This document shows positions 1 through 5,110 of a stretch of DNA of 5,110 bases, piece after piece. The stretch covers positions 4,536 to 9,645 of the forward strand of contig DDSI01000245.1 in assembly GCA_002343335.1 (NCBI GenBank), written 5' to 3'. Source of the DNA: Bacteriovoracaceae bacterium UBA2394. Lineage in GTDB: Bacteria > Bdellovibrionota > UBA2394. How positions within the stretch are numbered: the first letter of the stretch is position 1; the number at the start of each line of letters is the position of its first letter. The translations under genes and the position numbers were made by a program. Below the pieces are notes generated by a model that searched no databases, was not told the DNA's origin, and saw nothing but the letters and a program-made list of their open reading frames with translations.

Positions 1-2295
1 TCGAAAGCAAAGGTCGACATGCACCTTCTCTCGATCTCCGGTAAAAGTCTTCGCCTCTTCGAGCATATGAAGAGCGCGCTCAAATGTCTTTAGTGCGCCA
101 TCATTTTCATAATTTTCCGCAAGCACTCGGCCGCTCTCCGTTAGATAATGGATCGATTTCTCCAAATCTTGGGCGGCGACATAGTGATGCGCCATCACTT
201 CAAAGGAGGTCTGTCGTTTGGATTCTGGCCAACTTCGAGTAATCCCCTCCATCACTTCCGCCACCTTGTGGTGATAAATTTTCTGCGTCTTTTGAAGAAT
301 GCTCTGATAGGCAACGTCCTGAACGAGAGCATGATTGAACATATAAATGATTTCTTCGCTGTCTGAAGATACCTCAAAAATTAATTCCTTCTTACGCAAG
401 AATTTAAGTGCTTCAAATAGTTCAGCACCGAAGCACGTCACGTTAGAAAGTAGAGAGTCACTAAATCTTCTTCCAATGACCGAAGCATATTGAAGGACTT
501 GTTTATCGACCTCTCGCAGTCGATCGATACGAGATGCGATAATTCCCTGAACCGTATGAGGAATCTCTAGCGCCATTCCCTCTATGGCAAGCCTCCACCC
601 CGCGGCATCCCGCACTAGTTTGCCAGCATCAATGAGGCTCTTTAAAATTTCTTCGACGAATAGAGGATTCCCATCACTCTTCTGGATCAGCAGCTCAGCA
701 ATTTCTTTCGGGATCGAATCCGCATGCAATATGTGCTTCGCCAGAGCCAAAATCTGATCGGGGCCAAGAGCTTTTAGATGCATTTCAGAAGTATTTTCAA
801 AAGTAAGCCACGGATTTTCAAAATCATTGCGATAGCTCGATACAATGAATATCGGCTCATGACCCAAAGATTCCAGCAGATGCTCAAAGAGATCTTTTGA
901 AAGGGGGTCCATCCAAGAGAGGTCCTCGATAAAAATAGTCATCGGCTTACCCCGAGAGAGGGCTTTCACAACCGATGCGATTGCCACAAACAGCGCACGC
1001 TGACGCTGTTTCGCATCGAGACGAATGGGCTCCTGATTCTCCAGCGGAATTCCTAAGAATTGAGAAAGTAAATTAATCGACAACGGCTCAATTCCAAGCG
1101 TTTCCACAATTCGAAAACGTTGGCGCTGCAAATCCAAATCCGCTTTCGGATCGATCCCAAACATTGAGTTTAGAAGATCCATGAACACGAAATAAGGAGT
1201 TTCGCGCGTAAGGGAAGTACACTTTCCCTCGAACCAATGATAGTGACGCTCTGAATTCATTTTTTTCAGTTCGTGCTTAATTCGAGATTTTCCGATCCCC
1301 GGCTCGCCCGTGATGAAAAGCGTGTGTCCTTCCGATTTAGCAAGAGAATCGATCCGATGCTGAATGATCTGGACCTCTCGATCTCGCCCGACCAGCTTAG
1401 TGAAGCCCGCTTGAAGTCCTTTTTCCCGCAACTCGCTCTTTTTTTTCTGCAACACGGAGTAAACGTCTAAGGGAGCTTCTTTTCCCTTCACTTTAATTGG
1501 ACTCAATCCTTCGAAATCGAATTTAGACTCACAAACTTTGAAAATATTCTTACTCACGAGAATTTGCCCACGTTGGGCAGAGCTTTGAAGTCTTTGGGCC
1601 ACATTCACGGCATCTCCCATCACCGTGTAATCCGCTTTTCGATCCGTACCCACTCCTCCTGCGATGACCATTCCGGAATTGATTCCAACACTCATGCCAA
1701 GATTTAGACCGTGCTCTCGGTTGAAGGCCTCCAGTTCCTCTAGAACCTTCAGCGAGCATTCGATGGCGAGTTCAGAATCGTTTTCATGTGCGATAGGAGC
1801 GCCGAAAAGCGCCATGATGCAATCGCCCATGAACTTATCGATATAGCCCTCATGCTCGTAGATTACTTTTCCAAGTCGGCGAAAACAGGCATTCATAATG
1901 TCTGCTACTCGCTCGGCGTCCATTTTTTCACTCATGGCGGTGTAACCGCTCACGTCTGCAAAGACGATACTCACTAACTTCCGCTCGCTCACAATCGCTG
2001 CGTGGGCATCGTTAAATTTTGCTTTCAATTGATCGGGAATGATCTCTGTTAAAAGAGGTTGTTCAGATTTCGGCGCGACTGAAGTGGAAGGAGCTGGCAC
2101 TGAGGAAATCGAATGACCGCACTTGAAGCAAAAGTGCGAAGGATTGGGCAATTCAATGCGACATAAGACGCAAAAGGGCCTAAGCATGCAGCCGCAAAGG
2201 TGGCAAAAATTGGCCTGAGGCTGACTTGGCGTTTGGCACTTTCCGCAGACGGTCACGGGATGCTGCTCCCCCTCTCTCTTCCGTCTATCGGTCAT
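1..2295 (-). CDS. Class III adenylate cyclase with N-terminal double zinc ribbon, AAA/STAND ATPase domain and TPR region (3' end beyond the window)
   Basis: Predicted soluble cytoplasmic enzyme making cAMP from ATP; 765 residues are visible and no stop occurs before the left edge. Residues 17-59 carry four CxxC knuckles (C17/C20, C31/C34, C42/C45, C56/C59), a double zinc ribbon. The cyclase domain spans about 103-282. It has metal-binding aspartates D114 (in FADVSGYT) and D158 (in KFMGD), the adenine-selecting pair K154 and T224, and transition-state residues N231 and R235 (in GDAVNVAQRL). All six canonical positions are therefore present, so one domain could work as a homodimer. A STAND/AAA_16-type ATPase follows: Walker A GEPGIGKS at 330-337, Walker B TIFIED at 453-458, then DGNPLFVEEI at 541-550 and a winged-helix-like part (IPHTVQGIIASRIDRL). 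Helical TPR-like sequence begins near residue 690. The order resembles mammalian soluble adenylyl cyclase, but with one cyclase domain. No transmembrane segment is seen. The ATG at 2295 keeps the first zinc knuckle; an in-frame TTG at 2304 is an alternative. Fold and family are confident; the signal sensed is unknown. Confidence 0.93.
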   Translation of the reverse strand, partial: MTDRRKREGEQHPVTVCGKCQTPSQPQANFCHLCGCMLRPFCVLCRIELPNPSHFCFKCGHSISSVPAPSTSVAPKSEQPLLTEIIPDQLKAKFNDAHAAIVSERKLVSIVFADVSGYTAMSEKMDAERVADIMNACFRRLGKVIYEHEGYIDKFMGDCIMALFGAPIAHENDSELAIECSLKVLEELEAFNREHGLNLGMSVGINSGMVIAGGVGTDRKADYTVMGDAVNVAQRLQSSAQRGQILVSKNIFKVCESKFDFEGLSPIKVKGKEAPLDVYSVLQKKKSELREKGLQAGFTKLVGRDREVQIIQHRIDSLAKSEGHTLFITGEPGIGKSRIKHELKKMNSERHYHWFEGKCTSLTRETPYFVFMDLLNSMFGIDPKADLDLQRQRFRIVETLGIEPLSINLLSQFLGIPLENQEPIRLDAKQRQRALFVAIASVVKALSRGKPMTIFIEDLSWMDPLSKDLFEHLLESLGHEPIFIVSSYRNDFENPWLTFENTSEMHLKALGPDQILALAKHILHADSIPKEIAELLIQKSDGNPLFVEEILKSLIDAGKLVRDAAGWRLAIEGMALEIPHTVQGIIASRIDRLREVDKQVLQYASVIGRRFSDSLLSNVTCFGAELFEALKFLRKKELIFEVSSDSEEIIYMFNHALVQDVAYQSILQKTQKIYHHKVAEVMEGITRSWPESKRQTSFEVMAHHYVAAQDLEKSIHYLTESGRVLAENYENDGALKTFERALHMLEEAKTFTGDREKVHVDLCFR

Positions 2296-2365
2296 TTCCG
2301 GCAAAAACTTTAACGCCTCGCCGTAAAATAGGAATCCGCAGGAGAATTCAAGGAGTTACAGCATA
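2296..2365 (-). other. Short intergenic gap between lipoprotein and cyclase genes
   Basis: Seventy bases separate the lipoprotein stop from the cyclase ATG. I see no hairpin followed by a T-run, so read-through from the lipoprotein gene into the cyclase gene is plausible. No strong Shine-Dalgarno sequence sits 5-10 bases before the ATG at 2295. The nearest purine-rich element, GAGG at 2319-2316, lies 20 bases from that ATG and 11 bases from the in-frame TTG at 2304, so the true start may be the TTG (three residues longer). Confidence 0.6.
2325..2351 (-). promoter_or_regulatory. Weak sigma-70-like promoter candidate before the cyclase gene
   Basis: On the minus strand TTGAAT (2351-2346) and TATTTT (2330-2325) are separated by 15 bases. 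Each hexamer matches the consensus only partly and the spacer is shorter than the usual 16-18. It would place a transcript start shortly upstream of the cyclase start codon. This could be chance in A/T-rich intergenic sequence; the cyclase gene may instead be transcribed from the lipoprotein promoter. Confidence 0.2.
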
Positions 2366-3622
2366 TTACTGGTCAAAGACCTTAAAGATATTGGTCTTAT
2401 AAATCTTAAAGCGAGACTGGTTCACATTCGATGCGTCGTGAAAGAAGCGACTCACCAACATCCCTCCTGAGAGCCCTGGCATGTAGGAACAAGCACCATG
2501 GAAATTGTCATCCACGCGGAGACTGAGAGAGGCGACAGCGTTTTTTCCTACTTCGATTCCATTGGCGAGCGTGGGCTCAAGAGAAAGCGTCAGATTTGAA
2601 AAATCTTCATATTTGTAAACCTTGCAACCTGCATAATAAGAGGCCCATGGCGTATCGGTTGTGCCGGTAACAATGACAAAAACTTTGCCGTTTTGAGAAA
2701 CCAATTCCGGCGCTGCCCTATTCCCACTGCCGATTAAATTAATTCCGGTTTCCGACTGAAATGCGTTGCCCACGTAACTCCACGCCGCAGAATTCGTGTA
2801 GTCGCAGGGCGTGGTATCACAGCGGAGAATGTGAATTTTTTTGCTAAAAAAAGGTGGAGGAGTAACGACCTGCAACGCGAGGTGAACCTTGCCATTTTGA
2901 ATCATCAAACTTGGCTCGGCGATCACGGTTCCTGGGAAGGAATTTAGCTGAGGAAGAATCGCATTTGAGATCTGAATAGCTGCAGGACCTGCCACGGGAG
3001 TCTGCGTACTGCCCCCCGCGGTATCGCTAAGCGAACTCAACAAACTTCCTGCAAACCATTTAGTTTCAGGAGCCGACGCCAGCCCCTCAGCAGTAGCCGC
3101 CTGTCGTAAGCTGATCCAAGAATGGGCAAATTCTCGACCGTCCCCTCCATTGAATCCCCGTCGGAGAGTGAGCAGGCGAACTCCGATCAAGACCCATCGC
3201 TTGTTGGGATCCGTTGCGGTGGAATCGTAAAAGAGGTTAGAAGTTTCATGCCCCCAAATACCCTTTTCGACGCCACTAAAAGTCGTCGTCACTTCAGGAG
3301 CAGACACGATGTCAGCAACTTTGCTCCATGTTTTGCCTTCGTCCGTCGATTTGGCGAGCTGAGTGGAAACTGCAAAGTTATCGGTTCCCGATGTAGGTAT
3401 CTCTACGGATGAATAAGCCATATAGATTGGGGATTGATCATCTTCCCTGGCAACACTGGGATCGAAAATGCCTACGGACCCCGCTCCGTTCAGTGTGATT
3501 TCTTCGAGAGCCAAAACGTCTTCGTTCAGATTGGTCGTCTCCGGACCCTCGATAGATTGACTTGCACCGCAAGCGATCAATAAAAAGGAAAGAAGAATTG
3601 AGAATGCACCCTGTCTCAACAT
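2366..3622 (-). CDS. Secreted lipoprotein with sialidase-like (BNR/Asp-box) beta-propeller features
   Basis: Complete 418-residue protein of unknown function. With the ATG at 3622, residues 1-18 form a lipoprotein signal peptide: a short basic start (MLRQ), a hydrophobic core and the lipobox LIAC with the lipidated cysteine at 18. The +2 residue is Gly, which by the enterobacterial Lol rule favours the outer membrane. The mature part is beta-rich. STDEGKTW at 92-99 is a canonical Asp-box (SxDxGxTW), as in sialidase-type propellers. Three segments look like propeller blades: FDPSVARE with IYMAYS near 53-70, EPSLMIQNGKVHLALQV at 236-252, and APELVSQNGKVFVIVTG at 304-320. Cysteines 268, 273, 333 and 378 could form disulfides outside the cytoplasm. 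No sialidase Arg triad could be assigned, so a carbohydrate-binding or adhesive role is as likely as catalysis. AGAGG lies 5 bases before the ATG, and a sigma-54 promoter candidate lies just upstream. The longer frame starting with TTG at 3649 is unlikely to be real. Confidence 0.85.
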   Translation of the reverse strand: MLRQGAFSILLSFLLIACGASQSIEGPETTNLNEDVLALEEITLNGAGSVGIFDPSVAREDDQSPIYMAYSSVEIPTSGTDNFAVSTQLAKSTDEGKTWSKVADIVSAPEVTTTFSGVEKGIWGHETSNLFYDSTATDPNKRWVLIGVRLLTLRRGFNGGDGREFAHSWISLRQAATAEGLASAPETKWFAGSLLSSLSDTAGGSTQTPVAGPAAIQISNAILPQLNSFPGTVIAEPSLMIQNGKVHLALQVVTPPPFFSKKIHILRCDTTPCDYTNSAAWSYVGNAFQSETGINLIGSGNRAAPELVSQNGKVFVIVTGTTDTPWASYYAGCKVYKYEDFSNLTLSLEPTLANGIEVGKNAVASLSLRVDDNFHGACSYMPGLSGGMLVSRFFHDASNVNQSRFKIYKTNIFKVFDQ

Positions 3623-3625
3623 AAC

Positions 3626-3632
3626 CACCTCT
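3626..3632 (-). promoter_or_regulatory. Ribosome binding site deciding the lipoprotein start
   Basis: The minus strand reads AGAGGTGG (3632-3625) just before the ATG at 3622, with AGAGG ending five bases from the start codon. This supports the ATG at 3622 rather than the in-frame TTG at 3649, and it places a proper signal peptide at the N-terminus. Confidence 0.7.
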
Positions 3633-3644
3633 GACCCCAAAAAT

Positions 3645-3660
3645 AGCAAGCGTTATGCCA
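3645..3660 (-). promoter_or_regulatory. Sigma-54 (RpoN) -24/-12 promoter candidate for the lipoprotein gene
   Basis: The minus strand reads TGGCATAACGCTTGCT. It matches the sigma-54 consensus TGGCAC-N5-TTGC[AT] at all positions but the sixth. The invariant GG (3659-3658) and GC (3647-3646) are exactly 12 bases apart. The predicted transcript start is near 3634-3632, which leaves a leader of only about 10-12 bases beginning close to the AGAGG ribosome binding site. That is short but workable. No equally good sigma-70 promoter is seen in this gap. If genuine, expression would require an AAA+ enhancer-binding activator. Confidence 0.6.
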
Positions 3661-3715
3661 CCTTTAAGTAATTGAATTTCCAAGGATTATTAGGAGATAT
3701 ATGAAAAATTTTCGC

Positions 3716-3728
3716 GACAAAAATTGTC
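3716..3728. repeat. Small inverted repeat GACAA-N3-TTGTC between rel and the lipoprotein gene
   Basis: A perfect five-base inverted repeat with a three-base spacer lies just past the rel stop codon. On the minus strand it is followed by GCG, AAAA and five Ts, so it could be a very weak terminator for rel, but the stem is short and A/T-rich. Its centre is about 88 bases upstream of the predicted sigma-54 transcript start, a usual distance for an enhancer-binding-protein site. Both roles are inference, and chance is quite possible for so short a repeat. Confidence 0.3.
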
Positions 3729-3739
3729 AGCCGGCAAAG

Positions 3740-5110
3740 TTAGTTTCGGCTTCGCTCCGCGGAGACAACGCCCTCAATCTTTTCAATGGCATGTAAAAGA
3801 CTCTGCAAATGACTCAGATCTTTGATCACCACTTCGAGTGAGATCGTGGCACGCTTATCGCGCGTCGTTGCAACATTCGCGTAGGTAATATTGCCGTCCA
3901 TGTTCGAGATGGTTTTGGTTACTTGCGCTAAAATGCCAGGCTTATCGATCACATGAACTTTGATGCTTGCTCTAAATTCTTCAGCCGCGCCGCGCTGCCA
4001 TTCCAAATCCACTTTTCGCTCGGGATCGAAGGCCAAGGCTTTTTCACACTCCGCCGAATGCACACTGATACCACGACCGCGACTTACAAAACCCACGATC
4101 GCTTCCCCCGGAATGGGACTGCAGCACTTGCCAAATCGGATGAGCATGTTGTCAATGCCCTGGACACGAACGGGAGAAGTTGTTCCTTGCCGCTCGCGAG
4201 CTTTCTTAAAAACCTTCTGAATAAAACTCGCATCGGCATCTCGGTGCTCCTGCAATATGCCTTCCGCCGCCGCTCCGCTCGCTTCCGATTCCGACTCCGT
4301 TCCGAGAATTTCCTTTGCAAATGCTCGAGCCACATCCAACGCAAGAAGTTTTCCGTAGCCCACCTTAATGAGAAGGTCTTCTTCACCTGACGCCCCCACC
4401 ATAGGCGAGAGTTCCTGCAGCTTTCCGTCTTTTGTAAGTTTAGTCAGGTTCAATCCCACCCGCTTCAGTTCGCGCTCGAGTAATTTCACTCCCATTTCTC
4501 GGGATCGCTCGCGCTGCTCTTTTTTTACAATTTGACGAATCTTCGCGCGCGCTCGACTCGTGACGACAAAGTCGAGCCAATCTTTTCGAGGAGACTGTGC
4601 TTCGGAAGTAATCACTTCAACTTCATCCCCTGATTTCAGCTTTTCCCGGAGAGGAACAATGCGGCCATTCACCTTGGCGCCCACGCATCGATCCCCCACT
4701 TTCGAGTGAATCGAATAGGCGAAATCCACAGGTGTGGCGCCTTTCGGTAGAGAAATCACATCCCCGCGAGGCGTAAAGACGAAAACCTCTTCTTCAAAGA
4801 GGTCGATTTTCAATGTCTTAATAAACTCATTTGGATCTTTGACGGTTTCCTGGTCCTCGACGAGCTTTCGAAGCCAAGCAAATCGCGAGACGTCTGCACT
4901 CTCCACGCTTCCGTCCTTTTTATAGGTCCAATGCGCTGCAATTCCTCGCTCCGCGATCTCATGCATTTCTCTCGTGCGAATTTGAATTTCGATTCGCTCC
5001 CCCAAAGGGCCAACAACCGTGGTATGCAAACTCTGATATAAGTTTGCCTTAGGCATCGCGATATAATCTTTAAATCTTCCGGGAACCGGCTTCCACATGG
5101 AGTGCACGAG
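3740..5110 (-). CDS. rel: Bifunctional-type (p)ppGpp synthetase/hydrolase, Rel/SpoT family (5' end beyond the window)
   Basis: Stringent-response enzyme that transfers pyrophosphate from ATP to GDP or GTP; the family's bifunctional members also hydrolyse (p)ppGpp. The last 456 residues plus stop are visible. The N-terminal HD hydrolase domain and the start of the synthetase domain lie off the right edge, so hydrolase competence cannot be judged. Counting from the codon at 5107, the rest of the synthetase domain includes RFKD (11-14), YQSLHTT (24-30), IEIQIRT with the catalytic Glu (39-45) and GIAAHWTYK. RFKD is the RxKD motif of bifunctional Rel/SpoT proteins, not the ExDD of synthetase-only RelA. 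Next come a TGS domain (about 107-168, VFVFTPRGDVISLPKG), a helical domain (about 170-265), an acidic/alanine-rich linker (270-290), a zinc-finger/CC domain with C328, C329, H350 and C354, and a C-terminal ACT/RRM domain (about 379-455). The regulatory half is intact. The next gene starts 117 bases after the stop and has its own promoter candidate. Confidence 0.96.
   Translation of the reverse strand, partial: LVHSMWKPVPGRFKDYIAMPKANLYQSLHTTVVGPLGERIEIQIRTREMHEIAERGIAAHWTYKKDGSVESADVSRFAWLRKLVEDQETVKDPNEFIKTLKIDLFEEEVFVFTPRGDVISLPKGATPVDFAYSIHSKVGDRCVGAKVNGRIVPLREKLKSGDEVEVITSEAQSPRKDWLDFVVTSRARAKIRQIVKKEQRERSREMGVKLLERELKRVGLNLTKLTKDGKLQELSPMVGASGEEDLLIKVGYGKLLALDVARAFAKEILGTESESEASGAAAEGILQEHRDADASFIQKVFKKARERQGTTSPVRVQGIDNMLIRFGKCCSPIPGEAIVGFVSRGRGISVHSAECEKALAFDPERKVDLEWQRGAAEEFRASIKVHVIDKPGILAQVTKTISNMDGNITYANVATTRDKRATISLEVVIKDLSHLQSLLHAIEKIEGVVSAERSRN

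Noticed and set aside
148..366. Plus-strand frame of 72 codons, and similar frames at 1273-1470, 1664-1846 and 1786-1977
   Set aside because: They lie wholly antisense to the cyclase gene, whose minus-strand translation shows continuous family motifs; their products show no recognisable domain.
1550..1759. Minus-strand frame of 69 codons in a different phase
   Set aside because: It overlaps the cyclase catalytic domain in another frame and gives an Arg/Gly-rich sequence without motifs, typical of a shadow.
2341..2365. AAGGAG on the plus strand as a ribosome site for a plus-strand gene
   Set aside because: No start codon at a suitable distance opens a usable frame, and the downstream plus strand is antisense to the lipoprotein gene.
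3438..3683. Minus-strand 81-codon frame over the lipoprotein start
   Set aside because: It overlaps the well-supported signal peptide and propeller start in another phase and has no ribosome site or family features.
3704..3728. Rho-independent terminator after rel
   Set aside because: The stem GACAA/TTGTC is only five base pairs and A/T-rich, and the T-run is separated from it by seven bases, so I list it as an inverted repeat rather than a terminator.
3953..4390. Plus-strand frame of 145 codons antisense to rel, plus overlapping smaller frames at 3960-4220 and 4084-4386
   Set aside because: The minus strand encodes the conserved zinc-finger, linker and helical regions of Rel here; the antisense products are Arg/Ser/Phe-rich without domains. 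The length reflects codon bias of rel.

Overview
The window holds three genes, all read on the minus strand. From right to left in transcription order they are: the 3' two thirds of a Rel/SpoT-type (p)ppGpp synthetase/hydrolase gene (cut by the right edge), a complete gene for a predicted secreted lipoprotein with a sialidase-like (BNR/Asp-box) beta-propeller look, and the 5' part of a large class III adenylate cyclase gene whose product joins zinc ribbons, a cyclase domain, a STAND/AAA-type ATPase and the start of a TPR region (cut by the left edge). The cyclase reading frame is open from position 2295 to position 1 without a stop, so it is the largest gene here. The numerous short frames on both strands inside these three genes are shadows. 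No rRNA, tRNA, CRISPR array, insertion sequence or phage gene is visible.

Organism: this is a Gram-negative-type bacterium, because the lipoprotein has a canonical lipobox and there is a good -24/-12 (sigma-54) promoter candidate. Base composition is close to balanced. Cyclases fused to a COG3899-like ATPase and TPRs, with an N-terminal double zinc ribbon, are common in the former Deltaproteobacteria (Bdellovibrionota, Myxococcota) and similar free-living or predatory groups. I infer such a lineage, Bdellovibrionota being a reasonable guess, but nothing in the window proves it.

Layout: 5110-3740 rel (3' part); 3739-3623 intergenic, 117 bp, with a small inverted repeat and a well-spaced sigma-54 promoter candidate reading into the lipoprotein gene; 3622-2366 lipoprotein gene; 2365-2296 intergenic, 70 bp, with no convincing terminator and only a weak sigma-70-like candidate; 2295-1 cyclase gene. 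No gene-free stretch exceeds 300 bp.

How they fit together: rel and the cyclase both make or degrade nucleotide second messengers ((p)ppGpp and, by its residues, cAMP), and a surface lipoprotein lies between them. The sigma-54 candidate suggests that the lipoprotein, and possibly the cyclase behind it, is expressed separately from rel under an enhancer-binding activator. A functional link between the three is inference only; rel is a housekeeping gene and may simply be a neighbour.
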